From Cannabis sativa (lineage: Eukaryota; Streptophyta; Magnoliopsida; Rosales; Cannabaceae), in the NCBI RefSeq assembly GCF_029168945.1, contig NC_083606.1:14162041-14226040 (forward strand): 64,000 nucleotides of DNA, in the 5' to 3' direction. A program made the position numbers and the translations under genes. Positions 48,575 through 60,066 of this stretch are shown here, piece after piece (position 1 is the first letter of the stretch; each line of letters starts with the position of its first letter). The notes under the pieces are model-generated. The model ran no database searches and was not told the DNA's origin. It saw only the letters and a list, made by a program, of their open reading frames with translations.

Positions 48575-49440
48575 CTAAATCCCACTTCTATTCTTAAGAG
48601 ACAAAATCTGATTGTTTTTCCGCCTAGTACTCGGACAAGCATGAAATTACTTAGTGTTTTGGTCACCAGATTGCAACCATAATTGTTTGGATCTCTGCTT
48701 CCAGAAGACCTCCTTCTGGGCGAGGACTTCGAATAAACAATTTTGAGCCTCCTTGTACCTGTTAACCGAATCAACATCCCTTCTATTTTTCAAAAGCTTC
48801 AAAATTTTATGACAACTATTTATTCACTGCTTGAAATTACTAGTGATATCCTTCCTCCATTTGGCTAAAGCAGTACTACAACATTTGATTTTTGAGCTCA
48901 AAGAATTCGACTCATGAACATCACAATTATCATGCACAATTTGGCGACACATAGGCTCACGCACCCAAGCATTTTCAAACCAAAATTTCTTTAAACTAAC
49001 CACTTTTCGAAATAAATCAAGATTCAACAAAGTAGGACAATGATCAAAAGCAAAAATTTCTAAATTTTCTAACCTTACATCCGGAAAAAGATCATTCCAA
49101 CCATGCGTGATGAGAGCTCTATCCAAACGGACTTCAATCCATGCCTCCGTACCCCTCCCTTTCTCCCAAGTGAAAGGATACCCCACCAACTCCATATCAA
49201 TAAGACTGCAATTTGAAACCACATCTTGAAATCCCTGAATTAACGAGCTTGGATAAGGTCGACCGCCTCTCTTGTCACTATGATGAAGGACATTATTCAA
49301 ATCTCCCATTAAACACCAAGGAAGAATCAATTCCCCATCAAGCTGCCAAATAAGTCTCCAAGAATTCCCACGCAAACTCCTCTGAGGTTCACCATAGAAG
49401 CCAGTCGCACGAAACAAAGGGTATCCGTCAAGCTTCAACT
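48575..49440 (-). pseudogene. LINE ORF2: endonuclease part, 5' truncated
   Basis: The C-terminal half of an APE-type endonuclease, open for 204 codons: CLMGDLNNVL with the conserved GD-N motif (about 49295-49325), YPFTWEKGRG, VRLDRALI, and FDHCPTLL, where the usual SDH reads FDH. The region toward RT (48575-48820) is frameshifted (a separate 108-codon frame) with a stop. The N-terminal endonuclease residues and ORF1 are missing. Confidence 0.85.
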
Positions 49441-49529
49441 CCTCTGAAAAGCATTTTGTATTAATTATTTACTTTAATTTAAAAAAATATATATATTTTA
49501 TAATTAATTAAAATAGATATTTATATTTT

Positions 49530-50383
49530 TGTTGTCGAGTGAATTTCGCAACACCAAATTATATTATTTTGTTAATATCAAAGAGAATTTTATGTGTAAA
49601 GACAAGTGCGAGTATTCAACCTAAAATGGCGAGTACTCGACTGGGAATGGGAAAACAATCAACCAAAGCTGGAAAATAACAATAAACAGAGAATTATAGT
49701 GGTTCAGTCAGATTATGATCTGCTTAGTCCATTGTAGCAAGGGATTCGTAGGTGCCATTTCATGGTGGATCACCCCTTTATATACAAAGCAGGTGTCCAA
49801 TCGGTTACACAAGGATCACATTCATTGTTAATCCATTATTTACATATTGAATTGCAATAATTAAACCCAAGCAACGTTAACATTAATAAATGAACGACAG
49901 TTATCAAGTCCATCAACGTATGCATCTTCCACATCTGCGAGTTGACTGTTCATGTTCCGTTGTTGAGCTCACAGGGTCACCAGTACGTTTGGAACGTCTG
50001 TACCCTTAGGTAATCGCCTCTTGTAGACATCGCATGTCGAGCTGGTAGAACCTAGACATGCGAATCTATATCGGCTTGTCAAGGCTATTGGGTCGTTGGG
50101 ACCAAATCGCATCATAGAGAGTTGGTCTCTATGCTTTCGCATAAGTATAGAGGGGATATTCGCATATGTCCTGGCACATGCGAGTTGGGTCTACCCTGCA
50201 TAATGCAAATTACGGTTATGCGATCCGACTTAGGTCATACTCGCTGGCTTTATCCTGGGCGAGGTTAAAACTTCGAGTAGTCTCTCACAGACATTTCAGC
50301 TTTCATTGGAAATCTGAATACACGTGTCCCTTAAATAGGAGTCTGGTCTCGAGTTTCTAGGTGAGAGAAATCTCACTATAACA
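49530..50383 (-). mobile_element. Tat-like element 3' LTR
   Basis: 854 bp, TGTTGTCGAGTG...CACTATAACA on the plus strand. It is adjacent to the polypurine tract on the element's inner side. CACGTG occurs near 50323, and a TATATAAAG TATA-like box on the minus strand near 49776. Confidence 0.96.
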
Positions 50384-50397
50384 CATGCCCCTAGTTT
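50384..50397 (-). promoter_or_regulatory. Polypurine tract of Tat-like element
   Basis: On the minus strand AACTAGGGGCATG directly precedes TGTTATAGTGAG, the LTR start. It is a short and imperfect purine run, so the identification rests mainly on position. Confidence 0.5.
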
Positions 50398-50600
50398 CGC
50401 GATGTGACAGGTGCGGTCACAGAGGGAAACTATTGCTCGAGAGACAGGTGAAGGGTTGTCACGAGGAGGTGACCTTTTGGTTGTCCCATCGAGGGTTTCG
50501 AAAAATGACGGCTGTAATTATTACCTTTTATTGCATTTATGGTGCCACGTCACTAAAACTCCTCGGTTTTTGTGTAGGCGTGGCCATCATTGGCCGTTGG

Positions 50601-50671
50601 ATTGGGTGACCTTATGTACTCTTGTTGCCACGTGTTGTGATCCCATTAAGTGAGGGATATAGGTATTTAAA
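50601..50671 (+). promoter_or_regulatory. Promoter of the antisense gene
   Basis: On the plus strand: ATTGG (an inverted CCAAT box, 50601-50605), CCACGTGT (a G-box core, 50628-50635) and TATTTAAA (50664-50671), in the spacing typical of plant genes. Transcription would start near 50695. It lies inside the element but outside the LTR, so the gene seems to have a promoter independent of the LTR. Confidence 0.55.
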
Positions 50672-50694
50672 CCCTTTGATACGAATCAAATTCC

Positions 50695-51626
50695 CCATTT
50701 TTCCCTCTTGTTTCTTAACTTCCTTCTTCTCTCCCTTACAGAGACTCCAAAACCGTTTTCACCTTTTGCCCAGATTTCTACCGATCTTCTAAAGCATCCT
50801 CAATCTCAGAAGTAATCGAGAGCAACCGCAGGAACAACTTGCCAAAACTAAAGGTTAGTTTCGAGTTCCATTGCATTTTTTGTTTTCTGTGTTCGAGAAA
50901 GAGTGTTTCTTCTGGGTTTTGGTATTTTGGGGCTTTTTAGGAATGTATGTTTGTAAGGGATATGTAAGAGGTTACGTTTTTTGGGTAAAAAACTGGGTAA
51001 TCCTATGAAAAATGACCTGTAAATTGGAATAACCGCATACTGTATAAGAAATATTCAAATAGGAGTTGTTTCATACTTTGAATACTCGCGGGTATTCGGA
51101 TGAACATTTCGAATACTCGCACACTGACAGAACTTATTTACTTCTGATTATTGGCTAGATCTTTTAGGATTTTATATGCTGTGAGTTGAATTGCGAGGGT
51201 ATTAATCGCTATTTCAAATGGTGGGTGTGTCACAATATTCTAATGGTCATATATGCGATTATATGCCCCTTGAGATACTGTGATACACCCAGCCATTTGC
51301 GACATGCGTTAATATTCAAATGAGCGTACTCCTTGGCTGATAGGTAGTCTCGGAACGGTGGGAGTAACTCAGTAATTTCAGGGTCATGCTTGAGAATGCA
51401 TGCCCCTTGAGTAACTGAGTTTCTCCCAGCTGTTTCTGGAGATATATCACTTGGCCAAGGATGCGCGACTTATTCGCATCTTAACTCGCATACAAATGGG
51501 GTGGTCAGCATTCGTAAGGATGCTGACCATTCTAGCAACTGCGATTTTATAGTTTTAATGTGGGTGAGATCACTTATTTTTGTTTTTCACACATTCATGT
51601 CGCTGAAAAGATCTTCTATCTTTCAG
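50695..51626 (+). other. 5' UTR exon and 773-bp leader intron of antisense gene
   Basis: An inferred untranslated exon of about 160 bases ends at AAACTAAAG, followed by a donor GTTAGT at 50854. A long intron follows, with a T-rich 3' end and acceptor CTTTCAG at 51620-51626, directly before the ATG at 51627. Long first introns in the 5' UTR are common in well-expressed plant genes. The splice sites are predicted by eye. Confidence 0.5.
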
Positions 51627-53716
51627 ATGAGCGACTTGTCGAATAGTCAACTGCTCGGCTCGGGAGGCCATGCATTCGATGGCGACGATGACCAGGAGGA
51701 AGACAGCTTTCTCCCAACCTCGATTTCAGAAGAAGAGGCCCCACCAATAGAGCTAGGCCCGATGTCTTCTGCAGACATCGAAAGAATGGTGCAGGAACTC
51801 GCCGATCCTGGGACCATCGGCATTCGAGACAGCGAGTCTACGGTGTCGGCCCGCAACTACCTTATTCACTCGAGGCATGCTCCTGACGTCGAGGTCGAGG
51901 AGATGGACGATGATTGGATGGCCCCGGCTCGCGAATCAGGCAAGGATGAAGAAGAGGCGGAAGGGAGTGGGACAGACTCGGTCGACGACACCCAGCTGAA
52001 CGAGCCCTTCGCGTGCGAAGATCTGATTTCGAGGGTCACCAAATCAGACTTCACTACCTTTACGAGATTAAATCTACTGCGACTTGCGTTTCAGCGACCT
52101 AATCCGACCCAGAGGGCGCATCTCCCTTTTACCAACCCTGCGATTATTCCCACAGAGGATGTGGTAGTCTCAATACCCATTCTCCGATGTGGGGTATCAG
52201 TCCCCTTCCATCCTTTCATCGCAGCCATTCTTAAACGGTACGATGTATCACCTTTCCAACTAACTCCAAACAGTTATCACACTGCCCTAGCATTTTACTC
52301 GATGTATATTGAGTACGTTCATAGGGCTCCCTCAGTAGAAGAGTTCAGCTATTTCTACGATATAAAAAGCGTAGGCCTTCATAACGGTTTCTACTGCTTT
52401 AGCAAATGGGCGACTTCTGAAATCAATGGAGTAGAAGGAATGGTGTCGAACATGGGGGGCTGGAAATCAAAGTGGTTCTACGTCTTTAAAGTCCCTGGGA
52501 TTAGAACTGACTTTAATCGCAGACCTAGTATGTCGCGTGTTTTTTAACTTAGGCATTTTCTGAATTACTTTGAGATCTTATGCTAACTCGCTCTTTCTTG
52601 TTCTCGCAGATAGACCAGCTCGACCGGCACTTGACGTGACTCGCAGAGAAACAGCCGAAATCCTTGGGAGCCTCCCGGTACAAGATCGCGACTGGCGATT
52701 ACTGTGTACGACTGCCAAGCTGCGAGAACATCAGCTGATTCCAGAGAACGCAAGTCTTCAAAGAGAGCCAGTATACAAAGAACCGTCTGAGAGACAACAA
52801 GAGCGGATAGACAAACGCCTCTCCAAGAAAACTTCTCGACCAGTCTCAGGTAATTTATCTCGTGTTATAAACTGATGCCTTGAATTTTATTTATACTTAT
52901 CTTTTATTTATCTTCGCAGAGATTACTTTTCTGAAGTCCGCGCCCGTCCTTAAAATCAAGCCGAAGAGTGGAACAGCGACAACATCGCCCGTTGTCGCCC
53001 AGAAGAGGAAGAGCGATGTGGTGGCTACTCTTGCCGCAAATTCTTCCAAGAAGCTGGCTAAGACCACGCAGGACAAGGGGAAGAAAATTTTGATCGAGCC
53101 AACCGTCCGAGCCCGCGACTTCCTGGCTATGCAGGAGAAGTTCGTAGAAGAGGAGTTCATGTCCAAGGCGGAGAAGATCCCTTCTGAGGAGCTTGTTCCG
53201 CGTTCTGTGGAGTTGGCTTCGCAGTCGATGACCCTGTTCCTGAAAGCTGTTGCTGCTGGTTCGAAGGAAGCTGACTCGCTAAAGAGGCACAATGCCCAGC
53301 TTCAGGAGAACATGAAGAGGCTGAAGCAAGAGGCGGCTAGAAAGGATAAAGAGCTTGAAGAAATTTGCAACGCTAAGGAGCAGGCTGAGCTCGATGCCAA
53401 GAACTCTCGGGCGAAGATCGAGGAGATAACTCGCGACTTGGAGGTCGAGAAAGAGAATGGGAAGAAACAATATGATCAGGCAGTTTCTGATTATATTTAC
53501 ACCACTCTGTCCAAAGTCCCAGACTTCGACTTCTCGATCCTCGGAGCAGAAGCCGCTGAGATGGCCGAGGCTTTTCGCGCTATGTCGCCCACTCAAACTC
53601 AAGGTGGTGGAGGGAACCTTCCTGAAGAGGTCGAGGGTGCGGATGCTGAGGAGGCCGAGAACGAGGCCATCAGCAAAGTCGCGGATGAGACTGCTCCTGT
53701 TGCTCCAGATGCTTGA
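51627..53716 (+). CDS. Antisense additional gene of Tat-like element (gypsy-type transposon domain)
   Basis: Three coding exons: 51627-52527, 52610-52849 and 52920-53716. The introns are 82 and 70 bp with good GT-AG sites (GTATGT...CTCGCAG, GTAATT...TTCGCAG). Both junctions keep phase, giving 645 codons with no stop. The N-terminal 150 residues are acidic and Ser-rich. Next comes a conserved block with PFHPFIAAILKRYDVSPFQL and YFYDIKSVGLHNGFYCF, resembling Pfam's putative gypsy-type transposon domain (Transposase_28). Exon 3 is basic and Lys-rich, then a long coiled coil (about codons 490-570), a PDFDFSILGAEA motif and an acidic tail. It is known that some Tat elements carry extra antisense ORFs here; their function is unknown. 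It is the only undamaged gene of the element. Confidence 0.8.
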
Positions 53717-54124
53717 CTTTTCTACGTTAAAACTGTTATGCTTTTTAAATTTACTTGTTTAGTTTTTTATGCGGTACAGGGGTACTCGCGCTTTGTACTT
53801 AGACAAATTTGCTTTTTACTTTGGACAAATTTATATCCTCACGGGGATAATTATCCTTTAACATTTTCGCAGTACACGGGTACTCGCGTTTTTTAATATA
53901 TATATATATATATGCGACTTTAATTACAGCTTGGTGTAATAAGTAGAAATATTTACAAGTCTTTGACAAAATTTGAAATTTGACAATTCAACAATCATGA
54001 ATCAATTTCCTTTATATAATCAATAGTACATTCTGGCATATATACCCCCCTATACTTAGGATTTTTTTTATGAAAAATATCTAAGTATAAGTACAAGAGT
54101 AAACATAGTTTAAAAACGCGGGTA
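53717..54124. other. Convergent spacer between antisense gene and pol
   Basis: About 400 AT-rich bases with a TA run near 53898-53914. The antisense gene and the polyprotein end tail to tail here, so both polyadenylation signals are expected, but none stands out. Confidence 0.5.
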
Positions 54125-55615
54125 CTATTGATAATATAATTTTAAACTCTCGTCATTCCAAGCTCGTGGAATCGCAGTTCCATCGAGTGTTGCGAGTCGG
54201 TATGTGGCATCACCAATTTTTTTTGTGATGAGATATGGTCCTTCCCAATTATCCCCAAAGACCCCATGTGATGGGTTTTTTGTATTTGGCATTACCCTTC
54301 TAAGGACCAAGTCTCCTGCTCGCAGGACTTTTACTTTCACCTTGGAGTTAAAGTATCTTGCAGTTTGCTGCTGGTAAGCCGCATTTTTTAAGTGTGCTTG
54401 ATCAAGCTTTTCCTCCAGAAGATCAAGGCAGAATAGCTGTTTCTCGTTGTTCTGCGAGATGTTGAAAACATCTCTACGTAGGGAACCTGCCCCAATCTCA
54501 ACTGGCAACATGGCCTCGCACCCGTAAGAAAGTGAGAAGGGTGTTTCGCCAGTTGTAGATCGAGGAGTTGTATTATAAGACCATAGGACTTGCGGTAACT
54601 CGTCTGGCCAAGCCCCTTTGCGATCTTCTAGTTTCCCTTTAATGGTGTGCTTGATTATTTTATTAACAGCTTCAATCTGTCCATTGCTCTGCGGGTAAGC
54701 AACCGCGGAGAATGCCTTTTTGATTCCCAAATCGTCGCATAGTTGTCGCATCTCTTTGCAATCAAACTGTCTTCCATTGTTTGAGATGAGTTTGTATGGA
54801 ATGCCAAAGTAACAAATGATGGAGGTATAGACAAAGTCGCGCAATTTTGTTGCTGTGATGGTTGCGAGTGCTTTGGCTTCGGCCCACTTCGTGAAGTAAT
54901 CTACTGCGACTACCGCATATTTGACTCCACCTTTCCCTTTAGGTTACTCGCCGATTAAGTCAATCCCCCATATTGCAAAGGGCCATGGACTTGTGATAGA
55001 ATGGAGGTTACTTGGAGGTTGATGGGTATATGTGGCTATTCGCTGGCACCTGTCACACTTCTTCGCAAACGCGAGAGCATCTTGTCGCAAGGTTGGCCAG
55101 TAATACCCTTGCCGCATGATTTTCAATGCAAGGGAGTTACCTCCGGTATGATTGCCACAAATCCCCTCGTGTACCTCACGAAGTATATAACCACAATCCT
55201 CTCCGCTAATGCATTTGAGAAGAGGTTGACTAAAACTTCTGCGATACAACCTTTGGTTATATATTACATAACGGGCGGCTCGCTGTCGCAACTTTCTTGC
55301 TTCTGTTTTGTCATCAGGCAAGAGCCCTTTTTTCAAATATGCGAGGATAGGAGTCATCCAGGTGATCTCCTGAACAATATCTATTTCCATGATCACTTCT
55401 TGATTTATAGTTGGGTGAGCCAATACGTCGACCGGAATCACATCGAGCAATTCGGCTTCTTTAGTTGAGGCCAAACGGGCCAGTGCGTCTGCGTGTGAAT
55501 TTTGAGCACGCGGTACTCGAGACACGACCACTTTTTTGAACTTTTGCATTATTTCGCAGACAATGGCTAAATATTTAACCAATCTCCCGCCTCTTGCCAG
55601 ATATTCTCCATTCAC
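54125..55615 (-). pseudogene. Tat-like pol: integrase, inactive
   Basis: Integrase of the gypsy polyprotein. The N-terminal zinc finger (HEGICGNHTGG then CDRC, about 55040-55160) is intact. The core carries the first Asp (VDYFTKWAEA, about 54890) and the Glu (SNGQIEAVNK, about 54665), but the second catalytic position reads SNNG instead of SDNG (codon AAC at 54779-54781). The C-terminal region has the usual GDLVLRR and WEGPYLI. A TAA at 54944-54946 splits the frame between finger and core. The start of this segment is the end of the second RNase H. It could not catalyse integration as it stands. Confidence 0.92.
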
Positions 55616-57215
55616 CTAGCATACCACGATTTGGGAGTCGCTGAAAGCCTGAAGATACTCGACTTTCATCTCGAGAGCGAGTTTCAATCCTACAATTAAT
55701 GCTTCATACTCGGCTTCATTGTTAGATGCAGAAAATTCAAAACGTAAAGCAGCGTGTACCTTGAAATTATTAGGACTGATTAACAAGATCCCACTACCGG
55801 AACCTTCGCTATTTGAGGCTCCATCGACGTACAATGTCCACGTCTCTCTATTTGCTATAGCAATGTCGCTTCTGTCTTCAATGAGTGCTACCTCGGTGCT
55901 GGGAAATTCAAGTATAAAATCTGCCAAGGCTTGCCCCTTGATCGCAGTTCTTGGTTTATACTTGATGTCGAACTGACTCAACTCCATTTCCCATTTCAAC
56001 AATCTCCCCGATGCTTCTGGTTTCGCCAGAACTTGTCTTAAGGGGTAGTTCGTCAAAACTTCAATACTGTGAGCCTGAAAAATAAGGTCGCAATTTTCTT
56101 GATGATATTATCAAGGCAAATGCCAACTTCTCCATTTGGGGATAACGCGTCTCGGCATCCAGTAATCGCTTACTAACATAATACACCGGGTATTGACGTC
56201 CTTGGTCCTCGCATATTAGTACCGAACTAATCGCATATTCCGACACGGCTAAATAGATGGATAGGACTTCACCGGTCAATGGCTTTGAAAAGATCGGAGG
56301 TTGCCCCAAGTGTATTTTTAAAGCTTGAAAGGCCTGCTCGCACTTTTCGGTCCAATGGAACTTTTTGTTGCCTTTCAAAATCTGAAAAAACTCCTTGCAC
56401 TTATCAGAAGATCTGGATATAAAGCGGTTTAAAGCTGCGACTTTACCTGTGAGGCTTTGAACCTCCTTTGGCTTGGTTGGTGATGGCATTTCCACCAACG
56501 CCCTGATCTTCGCAGGATTGGCCTCTATTCCTCGCTGATTAACCATGAACCCAAGGAATTTCCCAGAACCAACTCCAAAGACACATTTCAGAGGGTATAA
56601 CCACATCTTATACCGTCGTAATATATCAAACATGGTCTGTAAGTGGGCAATATGATCCTTCGCATGTTGAGATTTTACGATCATATCGTTAACATATACC
56701 TCCATGGTTTTTCCAATGAGATTTGCGAACATCATGTTCACTAACCTTTGATAAGTCGCACCAGCGTTTATTAAACCAAAAGGCATTACTTTGTAACAGT
56801 ACAGTCCTCGATTAGTAATGAACGAGGTATGCTCCTGGTCTGGTTCATACATCGGGATTTGATTATATCCCGAGTATGCGTCCATGAAACTCAAGAGTTC
56901 GTGACCTGCAGTGGCATCAACAAGCTGGTCAATGCTAGGAAGGGGAAAGCTGTCTTTGGGACAGGCTTTGTTTAGATCTGTAAAGTCAACACATGTGTGC
57001 CATGAGCCATTAGGCTTAGGCATGAGTACAAGGTTCGCTAACCAGTTGGGGTAAAATGATTCCCATATAAAGCCGCAGGCAAGGAGGCGGTCGACTTCTT
57101 CTTTTAGCGCTTGGTACCTCGCGGGGTCCATTTTGCGGCGCTTTTGTCGGACACCTCGCACCTCGGGCTCAATGTTCAAGCGATGACACATGACTTGTGG
57201 AGATATCCCGACCAT
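55616..57215 (-). pseudogene. Tat-like pol: reverse transcriptase and RNase H, inactive
   Basis: The RT frame (57215-56061) has the expected blocks: LVLMPKPNGSWHTCVDFTDL, FMDAYSGYNQI with its catalytic Asp, VMPFGLINAGATYQ, then YVNDM where the active site should be YVDD (AAC at 56688-56690). The RT-linked RNase H follows (YYVSKRLLDAETRYP). A one-base frameshift in a T run near 56080 moves the rest into 56056-55616, which holds a second RNase H start (LYVDGASNSEGSGSGI, NNEAEYEAL). A second RNase H of this kind is a Tat-group trait. A TAG at 55616-55618 ends the frame. Confidence 0.93.
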
Positions 57216-58279
57216 ATCTCAATTGTGTCTTCCGCGGCTTGGGCTGTGGCGATGTGATCGAGGATTCTTGGATCCAAGTTTGGTTCATCTATGTGTGGCA
57301 CCTCCTCGATTCTGAGGATCTCCTGGCGAGGAGGTGGTGCCTCCAAAAGGTAGATAACATTTACCGTCCTTTTCTCTGCGAGTTTAACTGCTCCGTTGTA
57401 ACATTCCCGCAATTTTGATTGGACTCCCCGCACAGAACCTACTCCAGCGGGAGTAGGGAACTTCATTGTCAGATGGTAGATCGAGGTTATGATCTTCATC
57501 TCTTTCAGGATTGGTCGACCAATTACGGCGTTATACGCTGAGTACTGGTCGATAACTGCGAAATCTGCCATTGACTTGGCTGTCACTAGGGCAGTTCCCA
57601 AAGTGATTGGGAGTTTGATCATTCCTTTTATTGTTATGACGTCTCCCAAAAAACCATAAATGCTCGACGTCATAGGTCGCAGATCCTTCTCCTGCAACCC
57701 CATTTGTTTGAATGCTTGGAAATTCAGCAGATTCACTGAACTCCCATTGTCGACGAGTATGCGATGGACATTATCCCCGCCAATATTGGCGACTATGACT
57801 AGTGCATAGGAATGCGGGTGATGGACCCATCTCGCATCACTCTCCATAAAGGTGATGTCGTCGCATTCCTTCTTAAACAGCTTCTCGGGCCGCTCACTAA
57901 GATTATTCACATTGGTAAGCGGCTTCTCCTTGGCTTCTCTGACATATCGCTCTTGTGACTTGCGAGAGTCTCCTGCGATGTGAGGTCCTCCAATAATAGT
58001 TAGGATGTTGCGAGGTGTTCTAGAGCCACTCGCGTTCTGGTTTTCTCCTTTGTCGTCCGCTTGGGGACGACTTTCCTCGCTCTTCTTATACTTGTCGAAT
58101 TTCCCTCTCCGGATTAGCTCCTCGATTTCATCCTGCAAGACCCAACATTCTAAAGTAGTGTGACCAATGTCCTTGTGGTACTTACAGAATTTTTTAGGGT
58201 CTCTCCTGTCGCGATTTCCCCTGATGGGGGGTGGCTTCTTGAAGACTCCGTTTCTTTCTTCGATTGCGTAGATATGGTC
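57176..58279 (-). pseudogene. Tat-like gag zinc knuckle and protease, broken
   Basis: Upstream part: a zinc-knuckle-like CKYHKDIGHTTLEC (about 58150-58190), then basic linker. Protease: ILVDNGSSVNLL (about 57730-57765), the retropepsin active-site motif, with an AVIGRPIL flap-end motif near 57510. Past AEDTIEI (about 57220) the frame runs into MVGISPQ of RT in another frame. Related elements have some 40-50 residues of linker here, so a deletion plus frameshift is inferred. A TGA at 58280-58282 separates this part from gag. Confidence 0.88.
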
Positions 58280-60000
58280 TCAGGGGACTGCGAGTTCAGT
58301 ATAGTTGACGAAGCGAGGTCCACCTTTCCTTTTCGGCGAGGATTCCTTCTTTGGAGGAGACTTGGCCAACTTCGGACTTCGCTGTCTCCGCGGGCTGCGT
58401 CTTCTTGGGCTTTGGCCCCTGGAGTTCTTCCCTCGGGGACTGGGAGATCGTGAACGCGGTATAGGTGACCGGCGCTTGTCCTTTCCCTTTTCTAACTCCG
58501 CTAGAGAATTTTCGATTCTTTTGTGAGGTTCGGCCATGGCGAAGAATTCAACTAAGGATTCGGGCCTTCGAGCTTGTAACTCCTTCCAAAAGTCGGTCCT
58601 CGGCAAGATACCTGTTATCAGCATACAAACAAGCGAAGACTCGGGAGCCTTCTCGACCTTTGTTACTTCTGCATTAAAGCGTTTAAAATAGTCTTGTAAA
58701 GACTCACCAGGTTCTTGTTTGATGTTGGCCAAAGTCGTATAAGGTGGCCTATACGTCATTGTGGCCTGGAAATGTGTGAGGAATAAGTCGACAAAAGTTT
58801 CCCACGTCGATATCGACGCCTCAGGTAATTGGGTAAACCAATCATGGGCATTTTCCTTGAGTGTTGCCGCAAGAATGGGGCACTTTGCGAGCTGTGGTAC
58901 CTGATCCACTTCCATTATAGTATTAAATTTTTCAAGATAATCTATCGGGTTAGAAGTACCTTTATATTTGAGGGATTCGGATAGACGAAACCCCTTTGGA
59001 AGTTGAGCCTGTCGCACTTCTATAGTGAAGGGCGAGGTACCATGCAACTTGTATATAGGCTTTTCATTGCTGCTCGAGCATTTTCAAAGCCTGCAGAAGC
59101 ATGCTTTGGTCAATCCCTCCAGCCGCAGGAGCCGGGGCTGCTACGACTGCGGGACTCGCAACTACTGCGGCGAGATTTGCTGGGACATTGATCCCAGTGG
59201 TCGCGATCGGCGCGGTAGGCGGGTTATTATAAGTATTGGAACCCTGATCGTCCGCATAGGGATCACGGAGTGTCTCAGTATTATGTGGGACGCGAGAGCA
59301 TGCCCTGAAAACTGCATTGAGGTGATCACGCAGATCACCTTGATGTACCTGATAATGTCCTCCCTGTTGTGTCTGTACAGAGCCGGACCTTGTGTGCCTG
59401 CTTCGAGTGCGACCATGCGATGACGAAGAGGCTGATTCTGCGTCGTTGTCTCTTGATGGTCGACTGCGAGGATTACGCCGTTCAGGGTCTTCATCAACTT
59501 GTGTGCTTTGGTTTGGATACCTTGCGGATTGATCCCTCGACGTTGGATGGTTCAGGTCCAAACCTTCAAGGTTGGTTCTCCGTTCCCTGCGTACACGGTT
59601 AGTATGGCGTCTAGAAGTCGTTACCTGAGGGTTATCGGTGCGAATAGCAGGAACTCGAGGAGGGCATCGGGCTCGGTTTTGTCCATCTACTTCAGCCTGT
59701 AGCGCGCGCAGTTGATCCTGAATCGCAGCATATTGATCAGTGGTGAGCTGGATCATTCCCTCGGATACCACTGCTGGAGTGACAGGGGGAAAATGCATGG
59801 TTGCTGGTGGCGTGGATGTGTCCCCGACTTGAGGGTCAGTCATTTCTGGGAATAGGTTGAGAGGTCTGAGGTCTGATATTGCTTCTCCCTACTCCGCCGT
59901 TAATGACGTCTACAGGTGGCGCTCTAGCTCCAGATAATGGTACGTTCATCATCCCAATGTTGATGGACCCGTTGTTAACTCCTCCGTTGGTGTGATTTCT
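58280..60000 (-). pseudogene. Tat-like gag, broken
   Basis: The start is uncertain: MARNHTNGG near 60004, with a frame change at about 59840, or MTDPQVGD at 59843. The N-terminal half is low-complexity, Arg/Ser-rich, with a Gln-rich ending (LLQALKMLEQQ). A frameshift near 59060 leads into the retrotransposon gag (capsid-like) domain with YLEKFNTIMEV, AHDWFTQLP and YFKRFNAEV (58700-58960), and then an Arg-Ser-Pro-rich nucleic-acid-binding tail (about 58330-58480). It ends at TGA 58280-58282, very likely a decayed CGA, because the frame continues into the zinc knuckle. Confidence 0.9.
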
Positions 60001-60047
60001 AGCCATGATGATATTTTTCTTTGAAATGAACGAAATCTTAGTCGAAT

Positions 60048-60064
60048 TCACACAGACGGCGCCA
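60048..60064 (-). promoter_or_regulatory. Primer binding site of Tat-like element
   Basis: On the minus strand, two bases after the 5' LTR end, the sequence reads TGGCGCCGTCTGTGTG. TGGCGCC at this place is typical of Tat/Athila-type gypsy elements. It fixes the orientation. Confidence 0.85.
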
Positions 60065-60066
60065 AA

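Larger units (their letters stand above)
39838..49469 (-). mobile_element. L1-type LINE, 5' truncated, three nested LTRs
   Basis: A non-LTR retrotransposon on the minus strand. Its 3' poly(A) tail appears as the T run at 39838-39850. Reading upward, one meets an RNase H end, a zinc-binding/RNase H region, reverse transcriptase with FADD, and part of the endonuclease. The 5' end, including the N-terminal half of the endonuclease, is missing, as in most L1 copies. TACTTTAA at 39820-39827 and 49470-49477 is a plausible target duplication. Solo LTRs at 40080, 42219 and 45322 interrupt it. Confidence 0.9.

Noticed and set aside
51647..53602. Minus-strand frames of 62-131 codons opposite the antisense gene
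   Set aside because: They are shadows of the GC-richer exons on the plus strand and have no domain; they do not continue the pol frame.
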